Assembly (NCBI RefSeq): GCF_037094685.1
Contig: NZ_CP146614.1
Span: forward strand, 434,001-498,000
Length of the DNA stretch: 64,000 bases
From: Massilia sp. METH4
GTDB lineage: Bacteria > Pseudomonadota > Gammaproteobacteria > Burkholderiales > Burkholderiaceae_D
Direction of reading: 5' to 3'
The notes below the pieces were generated by a model that was given only the letters and a program-made list of their open reading frames with translations, was not told the DNA's origin and ran no database searches. How positions within the stretch are numbered: position 1 is the stretch's first letter; each line of letters starts with the position of its first letter. The position numbers and the translations under genes were made by a program. Below are positions 46,327 to 54,636 of this stretch, in pieces.

Positions 46327-47292
46327 ATGACCGAACCCATGCTTCCCACTTACGACGACGTGGTGGCCGCCGCCGGCCGGATCGCGGGGCACGCGCATCG
46401 AACGCCCGTGCTGACGTCGCGCACCGCCAATGAGCAACTTGGCGCCGAACTGTACTTCAAGGCGGAAAACCTGCAGCGCATGGGGGCGTTCAAGTTCCGC
46501 GGCGGTTTCAACGCACTCGCCCGGTTCGACGCGGCGCAGCGCAAGGCGGGCGTAGTCGCGTTCTCGTCGGGCAATCATGCACAGGCGATCGCGCTGTCGG
46601 CCCGCTTGCTGGGCATTCCCGCCACGATCGTGATGCCGCTCGACGCGCCGGCCGCGAAGGTGGCCGCGACGCGCGGCTATGGCGCCACGGTCGTCACCTA
46701 TGACCGCTATACCGAGGATCGCGAGCAGATCGGCCGTGATCTCGCGGCCAGGCACGGCCTGACGCTCATTCCACCCTACGACCACCCCGACGTGATCGCC
46801 GGCCAGGGCACCGCGGCAAAGGAGTTGTTCGAGGAAGTGGGCGAGCTCGATTACCTGTTCATGCCGCTGGGCGGCGGCGGGCTGTTGTCCGGCTCGGCGC
46901 TGGCGACGCGCGTGCTGTCGCCGAAAACGAAGCTGTACGGCGTGGAACCGGAGGCGGGCAACGACGGCCAGCGCTCGTTCCGCGGCGGCAGCATCGTCCA
47001 CATCGACACGCCGAAGACGATCGCCGACGGCGCCCAGACACAGCACCTGGGCAACCTGACCTTTCCGATCCTGCGCCGGGACGTGGACGATATCCTCACC
47101 GCGACGGATGCCCAACTGGTCGAGGAAATGCGCTTCTTCGCGAGCCGCATGAAGATGCTCGTCGAACCCACCGGCTGCCTGGGCCTGGCCGCCGCCCGGG
47201 CCATGGGCGAGCAACTGCGCGGCAAGAAGGTCGGCGTGATCATCAGTGGCGGCAACGTGGACTTGCCGCGGTTCGCCGAGCTGGTCGGCTAA
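46327..47292 (+). CDS. Threonine dehydratase / serine racemase-like PLP enzyme
   Basis: The 321-residue fold-type II enzyme has the PLP lysine in GAFKFRGGFNAL near residue 57 and SSGNHAQAIALSARLLG. The Gly-rich phosphate loop is GGGGLLSG. No regulatory ACT domain is present. This group includes catabolic threonine dehydratase, serine racemase and threo-3-hydroxyaspartate ammonia-lyase; the exact substrate is not clear. ATG 46327 fits the family start. Confidence 0.88.
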   Translation: MTEPMLPTYDDVVAAAGRIAGHAHRTPVLTSRTANEQLGAELYFKAENLQRMGAFKFRGGFNALARFDAAQRKAGVVAFSSGNHAQAIALSARLLGIPATIVMPLDAPAAKVAATRGYGATVVTYDRYTEDREQIGRDLAARHGLTLIPPYDHPDVIAGQGTAAKELFEEVGELDYLFMPLGGGGLLSGSALATRVLSPKTKLYGVEPEAGNDGQRSFRGGSIVHIDTPKTIADGAQTQHLGNLTFPILRRDVDDILTATDAQLVEEMRFFASRMKMLVEPTGCLGLAAARAMGEQLRGKKVGVIISGGNVDLPRFAELVG

Positions 47293-47308
47293 AAGTATTG
47301 CAAAAAAA

Positions 47309-47359
47309 CCGGTGACAGGCACCGGTATTCGGGAAATGTTTCAAAAAACCCGGTGCCTG
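47309..47359. repeat. R1 repeat, left half of an interrupted unit
   Basis: CCGGTGACAGGCACCGG (47309-47325) is followed by GGGAAATGTTTC and then CCCGGTGCCTG, where the IS150-type element begins. The rest of the unit continues at 48808. Confidence 0.8.
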
Positions 47360-47392
47360 TGAAGTGACCCCAAAAAGTTGGACGGTCTGTAG

Positions 47393-48202
47393 CTAGGCTG
47401 CTTGGAGCTGAGTTCTGTACTGCACAGGACTCAGCCCGTTCAACCTGAGCTTGATGCGCTTGTGATTGTAGTAATGGATGTACTTCGCCAGGCCCTTCTT
47501 CAGCTCTTTGATACTGGCAAATTTCTGCAGATAGAAGTACTCGGTCTTGAGTACGGCAAAGAAGCTCTCCATCGCAGCGTTGTCGAGGCAATTGCCCTTA
47601 CGCGACATGCTCTGCACGACATTGCTCCCCTTCAGCGCCTGTCGGTAAGCTGACTTTTGATAGTGCCATCCCTGGTCTGAATGCAGCACTGGCTTGTCGT
47701 CCTTGCCGAGCTTTCGCAGTGCTTTTCTCAGCATATTGGTAACCAAGCTCAGCACTGGTCGGGTGTTCATCTCGAAGGCGATGATCTCGCCGTTGCACAG
47801 GTCCATGACCGGCGAGAGGTACAGTTTTTCCCCACCGACCTTGAATTCAGTGACATCGGTTACCCACTTCTCGTGCATGGCTGCAGCTTCGAAATTACGC
47901 TCCAAGCGGTTATCTGCTACTTCGCCCACTTCGCCCTTGTAAGTGCGAAACTTCTTCGGTCGTACCAAGGATTTCAAGCCGAGATCGCTCATCAAGCGCT
48001 GTACGCATTTGTGGTTGACCTTCTGCCCAGCCTTTCGGATCTCGGCGGTCACACGGCGATAGCCGTAGCGCCCGGAATGGGCGTCAAAGACGTCCTGGAC
48101 ACGCGTTTTCAAGGCCTCATCCCTATCGCCTTGCTCTGCCACTTGCTGCTGATAGTAGTAGGTGCTACGTGCCAGGCCTGCCACTTTCAGCAGGCCAGCC
48201 AA
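47393..48202 (-). CDS. IS150-type transposase OrfB (catalytic)
   Basis: The 269-residue open frame holds the integrase core, with the three acidic residues of the DDE triad in WVTDVTEF, LHSDQGWHY and DNAAMESFF. The C terminus is YIHYYNHKRIKLRLNGLSP. The frame is open back to the slippery site inside orfA, so the working protein is likely an OrfAB fusion. The ATG at 48202 may not be used alone. Confidence 0.93.
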   Translation of the reverse strand: MAGLLKVAGLARSTYYYQQQVAEQGDRDEALKTRVQDVFDAHSGRYGYRRVTAEIRKAGQKVNHKCVQRLMSDLGLKSLVRPKKFRTYKGEVGEVADNRLERNFEAAAMHEKWVTDVTEFKVGGEKLYLSPVMDLCNGEIIAFEMNTRPVLSLVTNMLRKALRKLGKDDKPVLHSDQGWHYQKSAYRQALKGSNVVQSMSRKGNCLDNAAMESFFAVLKTEYFYLQKFASIKELKKGLAKYIHYYNHKRIKLRLNGLSPVQYRTQLQAA

Positions 48203-48228
48203 GGGGAATTGCTGCCTCAGTTCAGTGA

Positions 48229-48762
48229 CTACTTTCGCTTTTTGCGCACTGTCGCACGCTGCGTCCGCTGCTCCTGAACCAAGGCCCCCAGCTTTTTTAA
48301 GTAGGCATTCTCCATCCGCAAGTAGTTCACTTCCTCGAGAAGCTCTTCAAGGGTCTTGGTTTCTTCGCTGACAGGCGTCAGCGGTGCGGGGGGCTTGGAT
48401 GTGGGCATTTTCTTCGGTCTCTGGCGCGGTCGAGGACGTAGCGCCTCTATACCACCGCCATGATAACAGCGCTCCCACTGGCCGATGCTGGAGGGATGAC
48501 GCACATTGAAGGCCACCGCCGTCTCGAAGTACGACAGCTCATGTTTCCACATGTGCCGCAATATCGCCAGCTTGCCCTCGGCGGTGTGGCTGTAGTGCTT
48601 CTTCTCCAAGCCTGCCTTGCCATGGGTCTCGTATAGCCTGACCCACAGATGGACCAGACTAGGGTCCACGCCCAACTCTCTGCCCAAACGAACGCAGCCT
48701 AGCGGCCCGGCTCGATACCGGTCGACCACCTGCTGCTTGAACTGCACACTGTACTTCGCCAT
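48229..48762 (-). CDS. IS150-type transposase OrfA (helix-turn-helix)
   Basis: The 177-residue protein starts at ATG 48762. It has two helix-turn-helix modules and a C-terminal leucine-zipper-like helix (LEELLEEVNYLRMENAYLKK), the pattern of IS3-family OrfA proteins. Near its 3' end codons TTA AAA AAG give the heptamer A AAA AAG in frame, a -1 frameshift signal that joins it to OrfB. A second AAAAAG occurs closer to the stop. Confidence 0.92.
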   Translation of the reverse strand: MAKYSVQFKQQVVDRYRAGPLGCVRLGRELGVDPSLVHLWVRLYETHGKAGLEKKHYSHTAEGKLAILRHMWKHELSYFETAVAFNVRHPSSIGQWERCYHGGGIEALRPRPRQRPKKMPTSKPPAPLTPVSEETKTLEELLEEVNYLRMENAYLKKLGALVQEQRTQRATVRKKRK

Positions 48763-48807
48763 GAAAAACCCCCAAAAGTTGGTGTCCAACTTTTGGGGGT
48801 CAGTTCA

Positions 48808-48857
48808 CTGTCACCGGTGTTCTGAAACATTTCAGAAAACCTGGTGCCTGTCACCGG
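48808..48857. repeat. R1 repeat, right half of the interrupted unit
   Basis: CTGTCACCGG continues the unit broken at 47359. TTCTGAAACATTTCAGAAAA (its own small palindrome) follows, then CTGGTGCCTGTCACCGG (48841-48857). It ends 11 bp before the livF stop codon. Confidence 0.8.
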
Positions 48858-48867
48858 TTTTTCGCAA

Positions 48868-49638
48868 CTATTCGCCCAGGTAGGCGGCTTTGACGCGGGG
48901 GTCGTGCAGCATGTCGTCGGCGTTGCCGGTCATCGTGATCGCGCCGGAGTCCATCACGTAGCCGCGGTGCGCGGCTTGCAGGGCCAGCTTGGCGTTCTGC
49001 TCCACGAGGAGAATCGTGATGCCCTGCCTCGACACGTCGCGGATCACTTCGAAGATCTTGTCGACCATGATCGGCGACAGGCCCATCGACGGTTCGTCCA
49101 GCAGCAGCAGGTGCGGGTGGCACATCAGCGCGCGCGCCATGGCCAGCATCTGCTGCTCGCCGCCGGACAGCGTGCCGGCCAGCTGGTTGGCGCGCTCCTT
49201 CAGCCGCGGGAAGATGTCGAACCAGCGGGCGATGTCGGCATCGATGCCCGCCTTGTCGTTGCGCGTATAGGCGCCCATCATCAGGTTTTCCAGGATCGTC
49301 ATCCGCGTGAAGACGCCCCGCCCTTCCGGCACCATCGCCAGCTTCTTCTCGACGAGATGGAAGCTCTGCATGCCCTTCATCGGCGCGTTCAGGTAGGTGA
49401 TCGTGCCCTCGACCTTGCAGGCGGGCAGCGTGCCGGTGATTGCCTTCAGGGTCGTGGTCTTGCCGGCGCCGTTGGCGCCGATCAGCGTCACGAGTTCGCC
49501 CTCGTTCACTTCCAGGTCGATGCCCTTGACGGCCTTGATGCCGCCATAGGCGACGTGCAGGCCGGCGATCTTCAAGACGTTCTTCGCGGGATCGACGGCC
49601 GCCTTGCCGGCCGCCGCCATATCAGTTGCCACCATCAA
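48868..49638 (-). CDS. livF: Branched-chain amino acid ABC transporter ATPase LivF
   Basis: The 256-residue ATPase has Walker A GANGAGKTT near residue 52, signature LSGGEQQMLAMARALM and Walker B LLLLDEPSMGLSP. Short length and the absence of a long insert mark it as LivF. It pairs with LivG to drive uptake of branched-chain amino acids or related substrates. Its start overlaps the livG stop by four bases. An Ala/Gly-rich N-terminal extension of about 20 residues precedes the domain. Confidence 0.94.
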   Translation of the reverse strand: MMVATDMAAAGKAAVDPAKNVLKIAGLHVAYGGIKAVKGIDLEVNEGELVTLIGANGAGKTTTLKAITGTLPACKVEGTITYLNAPMKGMQSFHLVEKKLAMVPEGRGVFTRMTILENLMMGAYTRNDKAGIDADIARWFDIFPRLKERANQLAGTLSGGEQQMLAMARALMCHPHLLLLDEPSMGLSPIMVDKIFEVIRDVSRQGITILLVEQNAKLALQAAHRGYVMDSGAITMTGNADDMLHDPRVKAAYLGE

Positions 49639-50405
49639 TGCGACCCTCCCAGATAGGCGTCGATGACAGCCTGGTTGCTTTGGATTTCATGCGGCAGGCC
49701 CTCGGCGATCAGCTTGCCGTATTCGAGCACGCTGATGCGGTCGCACAGGCCCATCATCAGTTTCACGTCGTGCTCGATCAGGAGCACCGTCTTGCCTTCG
49801 GCCTTGATCTTCACGAGCAGTTCGCGCAGCGCCAGCTTCTCGGTGGCGTTCATGCCGGCGGCCGGCTCGTCCAGCGCCAGCAGCTGCGGGTCGGTCGCCA
49901 ACGCGCGAGCGATCTCCAGGCGGCGCTGGTCGCCGTACGACAGGTACTTCGACGTGCGGCTGGCGAACTGGCCAATGCCGACGAAGTCCAGCAATTCCTG
50001 GGCGCGCACGCGGATCGCCTTTTCCTCCTCGCGCGCCGCCTTGTGGCGGAAGACCGCGCCGAACACGCCCTGGTGCGTGCGCACGTAGCGCCCCACCATC
50101 ACGTTTTCCAGCGCCGTCATCTCGCCGAACAGGCGGATGTTCTGGAAGGTGCGGGCAATGCCCGCCTTGGCCACCGCATGCGGCGCGGACGGCGAATACG
50201 GCTTGCCGGCCAGCTCGAACGTGCCGGTGTCGGGCTGGTACAGACCCGTGATCACGTTGAAGAACGTGGTCTTGCCGGCACCGTTCGGGCCGATCAGGCC
50301 ATAGATCTGGCCGCGCTTGATGTTGATGCGCACGTCGGTGAGCGCCTGCAGCCCGCCGAAACGCTTGTTGACGCCCTGGATATTCAGAATGACTTCTTCG
50401 TTCAT
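49635..50405 (-). CDS. livG: Branched-chain amino acid ABC transporter ATPase LivG
   Basis: The 256-residue ATPase has Walker A GPNGAGKTT near residue 41, signature LSYGDQRRLEIARALA and Walker B LLALDEPAAGMN. The characteristic insert after the Walker A (YSPSAPHAVAKAGIARTFQN) defines LivG. It starts 9 bp after livM and overlaps livF. Confidence 0.95.
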   Translation of the reverse strand: MNEEVILNIQGVNKRFGGLQALTDVRINIKRGQIYGLIGPNGAGKTTFFNVITGLYQPDTGTFELAGKPYSPSAPHAVAKAGIARTFQNIRLFGEMTALENVMVGRYVRTHQGVFGAVFRHKAAREEEKAIRVRAQELLDFVGIGQFASRTSKYLSYGDQRRLEIARALATDPQLLALDEPAAGMNATEKLALRELLVKIKAEGKTVLLIEHDVKLMMGLCDRISVLEYGKLIAEGLPHEIQSNQAVIDAYLGGSH

Positions 50406-50414
50406 GTGTCTTCC

Positions 50415-51632
50415 TTACGCTGCCACGACGCCGGTTGCCTGCTTCTTCGTGTCCGAGTCGCCGTCCGGGCGATCCTCGTGCTTGGGCGAAGGCCAGAGTC
50501 CCGCTGGCCGCACCAGCATGATCAGCACCAGCGCCAGGCCGTACAGCAGCTGGCGCAGCACTTCGGCCTCGATCAGCACCTTGCCGAACAACTGCATCTG
50601 CACCGGCTCCACGACGTGGCGCAGCACTTCCGGCAGCGCCGCCAGCAGCAGGCCGCCCAGCACCACGCCAGGAATGTGACCGATGCCACCCAATACCACC
50701 ATCGCCAGCACGGCGATCGATTCGGTCAGCGAGAACGATTCCGGCGAGACGAAGCCCTGGAACGACGCGAACATGGCGCCGGCCACGCCGCCGAACGAGG
50801 CACCCATCGAAAACGCCAGCAGCTTCACGTTGCGGGTATTGATGCCCATTGCCTTGGCGGCGATCTCGTCTTCGCGGATGGCGACCCAGGCACGGCCCAG
50901 GCGCGACTGCTGCAGGCGCGAGGTCATGAAGATCGTGGCGATGGTGAGCACCAGGAACAGGAAGTAGTAGGCGTTCACGGACGGGATCTGCCAGGGGCCG
51001 ATCGCGACCATCGCACCCGAGCCTTGCTCGCCGGCCAGGTCCACGCCGAACACCCTGATCGGGTCGATCAGGTTGATGCCCTGCGGGCCGTTCGTGAAGT
51101 TGATCGGATCGTTCAGGTTGTTCATGAAGATCCGGATGATCTCGCCGAAGCCCAGCGTGACGATGGCCAGGTAGTCGCCGCGCAGCTTGAGCGTGGGCGC
51201 ACCGAGGATCGCGCCGAACAGGCCCGCCAGCGCCGCCGCGATCGGCACGATGAACCACACGGAGAGGTGGATGCCGTTGGTGCGGATCTCCTCGCCGAGG
51301 ATCGCCACGAGCGTTTCGCCGAACGCCGGGTGCAGCATGATGATCGATTCCAGCAGCGTGGCGAACTGGGGCGATGCGAGCAGGCCCGTGAGGTAGGCGC
51401 CCACCGCGTAGAACGCGATATAGCCCAGGTCCAGCAGGCCGGCAAAGCCGACCACCACATTCAGGCCCAGGGCCAGCATGATGTACAGCAGCGCCAGGTC
51501 GGCGATGCGCACCCACGAGTTGCCGTAGTGCTGGGCGACGAAGGGGAAGACCAGCATCACCGCCAGCAGCAAGGCCATGCTGGCGTATGCCTTCTTCGGG
51601 TTGCGCGCGGTATCGAAATCGAGCAGTGCCAT
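50415..51632 (-). CDS. livM: Branched-chain amino acid ABC transporter permease LivM
   Basis: The 405-residue inner-membrane protein has about ten membrane segments and the LivM loop VAIREDEIAAKAMGINTRNVK, which contacts the ATPases. It forms the channel with LivH. The C-terminal 25 residues are charged and low-complexity. It starts 11 bp after livH. Confidence 0.94.
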   Translation of the reverse strand: MALLDFDTARNPKKAYASMALLLAVMLVFPFVAQHYGNSWVRIADLALLYIMLALGLNVVVGFAGLLDLGYIAFYAVGAYLTGLLASPQFATLLESIIMLHPAFGETLVAILGEEIRTNGIHLSVWFIVPIAAALAGLFGAILGAPTLKLRGDYLAIVTLGFGEIIRIFMNNLNDPINFTNGPQGINLIDPIRVFGVDLAGEQGSGAMVAIGPWQIPSVNAYYFLFLVLTIATIFMTSRLQQSRLGRAWVAIREDEIAAKAMGINTRNVKLLAFSMGASFGGVAGAMFASFQGFVSPESFSLTESIAVLAMVVLGGIGHIPGVVLGGLLLAALPEVLRHVVEPVQMQLFGKVLIEAEVLRQLLYGLALVLIMLVRPAGLWPSPKHEDRPDGDSDTKKQATGVVAA

Positions 51633-51643
51633 CGTCGGTCTCC

Positions 51644-52573
51644 TTAAGCGCGGTCGGCCACGCGTTCACCCATGATGCCGGACGGGCGCACCGTCAGCAC
51701 GAGGATCAGCACGATGAACGCGAAGATGTCCTGGTAGTGGCTGCCGAGGAAGCCGCCGGTCAGGTCGCCGATATAGCCGGCGCCCAGGCTCTCGATAATG
51801 CCCAGCACGATGCCGCCGATCATGGCGCCATAGATGTTGCCGATGCCGCCCAGCACGGCGGCGCAGAACGCCTTCAGGCCGGGGATCGTGCCCATGGCGA
51901 ACTGGATCGACGCATAGTTGGCGCCCCACATCACGCCGGCCACGGCCGCCAGCGCGGCGCCGATCGCGAACGTGTAGACGATCACGCGGTTCGAATCCAC
52001 GCCCATCAGGCCGGCCACGCGCGGGTTCTCGGCCACGGCGCGCATGGCCCGGCCCATCTTGGTTTTCTCGACCAGCACCACCAGCGCGCACATCGACAGC
52101 GCGGCCAGGGCCAGCAGCAGGATCTGCGTCACGCTGATCACGGCGCCGCCGATCGCGATCGGGTCCGAGGGCAGCAGTTGCGGGAACGGCAGCGGGTTGC
52201 GGCCCCAGATCATCATGGCGAACGTCTGCAGCAGGATCGACATGCCGATCGCCGTGATCAGCGGGGCCAGCCGCGGCGCATTGCGCAGGCGGCGGTAGGC
52301 GATGCGTTCGATGAGCACGTTGACGATGATGCAGCCGGGGATGGCGCCGAGGATGGCGATGCCCAGTTGCAGCCAGCCGTTCATTTCGGGGAAGTGGACA
52401 CCCAGCAGGTTGAGGATCGTGAGGCCGATCATGGCGCCGACCATCAGCACGTCGCCATGGGCGAAGTTAATGAGGTTCAGCACGCCGTACACCATCGTGT
52501 ACCCGAGCGCGACCAGCGCGTACATGCTGCCGAGCACGAGCCCGTTGATAATTTGTTGGATGAAGGTATCCAT
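51644..52573 (-). CDS. livH: Branched-chain amino acid ABC transporter permease LivH
   Basis: The 309-residue protein has about eight membrane segments and the LivH pattern QQIINGLVLGSMYALVALGY at the start and MRAVAENPRVAGLMGVD in the ATPase-contact loop. It is first in livH-M-G-F. No periplasmic binding protein gene accompanies the operon, so a partner protein must be supplied from elsewhere. Confidence 0.95.
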   Translation of the reverse strand: MDTFIQQIINGLVLGSMYALVALGYTMVYGVLNLINFAHGDVLMVGAMIGLTILNLLGVHFPEMNGWLQLGIAILGAIPGCIIVNVLIERIAYRRLRNAPRLAPLITAIGMSILLQTFAMMIWGRNPLPFPQLLPSDPIAIGGAVISVTQILLLALAALSMCALVVLVEKTKMGRAMRAVAENPRVAGLMGVDSNRVIVYTFAIGAALAAVAGVMWGANYASIQFAMGTIPGLKAFCAAVLGGIGNIYGAMIGGIVLGIIESLGAGYIGDLTGGFLGSHYQDIFAFIVLILVLTVRPSGIMGERVADRA

Positions 52574-52635
52574 CGCTTCCTTTGGTTTGCCCGACCATCA
52601 CGGCGGCAAGGCGCATGGCGCCCCCCGCCCCGTAA

Positions 52636-52675
52636 CAAAAACGGCACCCGGAGGATAGCCCCGCGGTGCCGCCGC
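52636..52675 (-). terminator. Terminator between ispH and livH
   Basis: On the minus strand CGGCACC and GGTGCCG form a stem with a GC-rich interior and TTTTTGTT follows. It most likely ends the fkpB-ispH transcript. The segment 52574-52892 holds no gene. A weak CATAAT box at about 52676-52681 lies just upstream of the hairpin, so it might instead be an attenuator in the liv leader. Confidence 0.6.
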
Positions 52676-52892
52676 ATTATGCCAATGCAAATGCCAATGC
52701 CATCGTGTGCATGTCCAGCGCGCACAACGGGGCGCATCGTACTACGTTCGCGCGCGTCCCGGAAGCCGGTCAAAAAGAAGTCCGATCGGCCGTTTTACTG
52801 ATGTGCTCGCCATCATAACGATTCCCGCCGAAAACTTAGCGCGGAAAAATGGCGGCGACGCTGAACAATATTCAGTTTATAACATATGCCGT

Positions 52893-53825
52893 TCAGGCCA
52901 GGCCTTTCGGGAGCGGGAAGGTGACGTTTTCTTCCACGCCAGCCAAAGGGCGCACGCTCTTCGCGCCAAGCTCCTTCAGGCGGTCGATGACGGCCTGCAC
53001 CAGCACTTCCGGGGCCGAGGCGCCGGCCGTGACGCCGATGCGCTGGTACCCTTGCAGCCAGGCGGGATCGATCTGGTCCGCGCGGTCGACCATGTAGGCG
53101 GGCGTGCCCATCTTGTGGGCCACTTCGCGCAGCCGGTTCGAGTTCGAGCTGTTCGGGCTGCCGACCACGATCACCACCTCGACCTGCGGCGCCATGAACT
53201 TCACCGCCTCCTGGCGGTTCGTGGTGGCGTAGCAGATGTCGCCCTTCTTCGGTTCCTGGATGGCCGGGAAGCGCGCCTTCAGTGCCTCGATGATCTCGGC
53301 GGTGTCGTCCACCGACAGCGTGGTTTGCGAGACATAGGCCAGATGCTCGGGATTGTTCACTTGCAGCTTCGCCACGTCCTCCACGGTTTCCACCAGGTGC
53401 ATGCCTTCCTCGGCCTGGCCCATCGTGCCTTCCACTTCCGGGTGGCCATCGTGGCCGATCATGATGATCTCGCAGCCGCCCTTGCGCATCTTGGCCACTT
53501 CCACGTGCACTTTCGTCACCAGCGGGCAGGTAGCGTCGAAGATGGACAGGCCGCGCGCTTCCGCCTCGGCCCGCACGGCCTTCGACACGCCGTGCGCCGA
53601 AAACACCAGGGTGTTGCCGGCCGGGACATCGTCCAGCTCCTCGATGAAGATCGCGCCCTTTGCACGAAGGTCTTCGACGACATACGCGTTGTGCACGATC
53701 TCGTGGCGCACGTAGATCGGCGCGCCGAATTGTTGCAGCGCGCGCTCGACGATCTCGATGGCGCGGTCCACGCCCGCGCAAAAGCCGCGCGGCTGGGCCA
53801 GGAGGATTTCTTTATCGGTTTGCAT
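52893..53825 (-). CDS. ispH: 4-hydroxy-3-methylbut-2-enyl diphosphate reductase
   Basis: The 310-residue iron-sulfur enzyme makes IPP and DMAPP in the last step of the MEP isoprenoid pathway. The three cluster Cys are in PRGFCAGVD (residue 16), FDATCPLV and GDICYATTN, and the substrate Ser/Asn motif [10 protein letters not shown] is present. ATG 53825 is used here; a GTG two codons upstream overlaps the fkpB stop and is an alternative. It follows fkpB directly, a conserved pairing in proteobacteria. Confidence 0.96.
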   Translation of the reverse strand: MQTDKEILLAQPRGFCAGVDRAIEIVERALQQFGAPIYVRHEIVHNAYVVEDLRAKGAIFIEELDDVPAGNTLVFSAHGVSKAVRAEAEARGLSIFDATCPLVTKVHVEVAKMRKGGCEIIMIGHDGHPEVEGTMGQAEEGMHLVETVEDVAKLQVNNPEHLAYVSQTTLSVDDTAEIIEALKARFPAIQEPKKGDICYATTNRQEAVKFMAPQVEVVIVVGSPNSSNSNRLREVAHKMGTPAYMVDRADQIDPAWLQGYQRIGVTAGASAPEVLVQAVIDRLKELGAKSVRPLAGVEENVTFPLPKGLA

Positions 53826-53827
53826 GG

Positions 53828-54271
53828 TCACAGGACGGAGATCAGGTTCACTTCAAAGCGCACCGGCTGGCCGGCCAGCGGGTGGTTGAAGTCGAAGATG
53901 GCGGCATCTTCGCGCAGTTCGCGCAGGATGCCGGAAAAACGGCCGCCGCCCGGGGCGGCGAAGTCGACCAGGTCGCCCACACGGTATTCCGCGCCGGGCA
54001 CCGAGTTCTCGTCCAGCGTGGTGCGCGAGACGGGGCGGATCAAGTCCGGGTTGCGCGGGCCGAAAGCCACGCCCGGTTCCAGGTCGAAGGTCTTGTGCGT
54101 GCCTTCCGGCAGGCCGAGTAGCAGCTCTTCCAGTACCGGCGCCAACTGGCCGGAACCGAGCATCAGCGTGGCCGGGTTGCCGCCGAAGGTGGAGACGATA
54201 TCGGTGCCGTCCAGCTGGGCCAGGCGGTAGTGCAGGGTGAGATACGCGGATGGAGTGACGACGTTCGACAT
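53828..54271 (-). CDS. fkpB: FKBP-type peptidyl-prolyl isomerase (FkpB/SlpA)
   Basis: The 147-residue protein has the SlpA-type FKBP fold: [40 protein letters not shown] and later [16 protein letters not shown]. It assists protein folding by proline isomerisation and chaperone activity. ATG 54271 is used since the long upstream frame has no family similarity. It is the first gene of fkpB-ispH. Confidence 0.93.
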   Translation of the reverse strand: MSNVVTPSAYLTLHYRLAQLDGTDIVSTFGGNPATLMLGSGQLAPVLEELLLGLPEGTHKTFDLEPGVAFGPRNPDLIRPVSRTTLDENSVPGAEYRVGDLVDFAAPGGGRFSGILRELREDAAIFDFNHPLAGQPVRFEVNLISVL

Positions 54272-54636
54272 GATGGGAGCGAAGATGAGGCCAGGAACAG
54301 GCAAACCGGTATTGTAAGCCAGCTTGGGCCGCGCTGTACGGCTGCGGGCATGGCCGGGCTCCTGTCGCGATGCTGCCGATACCACGTTCGAGCCGTTCCA
54401 GGATGCCTCGCCTTGATGCGACGATACCGCGCTCGAGCTCGTGTCAAGGTGCCTCGTATGATGATCCCGTCGGATCTTTGGCAAAATTACCGCTGAAGGA
54501 AACGGCCAGGCAGAGTGATGTCGATGGTGTCTAAGGCCAAGAGCCTGTGGGTCAGATTGGCGCCTCTGCCTGTTTTTCATTGTTAAGTCCGGACGGTATC
54601 TTAGGCTTCGAGCCTGCATACGAGGGTGGTCAACAA
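54272..54636. other. fkpB upstream region and IS110 left end
   Basis: The part next to fkpB must hold its promoter. From about 54500 the composition and hairpins change and the sequence probably belongs to the IS110 element, but no boundary is certain. Notable items are the palindrome GTCCGGAC (54588-54595) and the hairpin AGGCT-TCG-AGCCT (54603-54615). In IS110-group elements the left non-coding end makes the bridge RNA, so this segment is a candidate. Confidence 0.5.

Larger units (their letters stand above)
47360..48807 (-). mobile_element. IS150-type insertion sequence (IS3 family), 1448 bp
   Basis: The ends are inverted repeats: TGAAGTGACCCCAAAAAGTT at the left and, read inward, TGAACTGACCCCCAAAAGTT at the right. 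The target triplet CTG occurs on both sides (47357-47359 and 48808-48810). Removing the element and one CTG restores an intact R1 sequence, GGTGCCTGTCACCGG. It encodes orfA and orfB in overlapping -1 frames and looks intact. Confidence 0.93.

Noticed and set aside
49626..51647. Plus-strand open frame of 673 codons over livG/livM
   Set aside because: Antisense to liv genes with Walker and permease motifs; composition typical of shadows.
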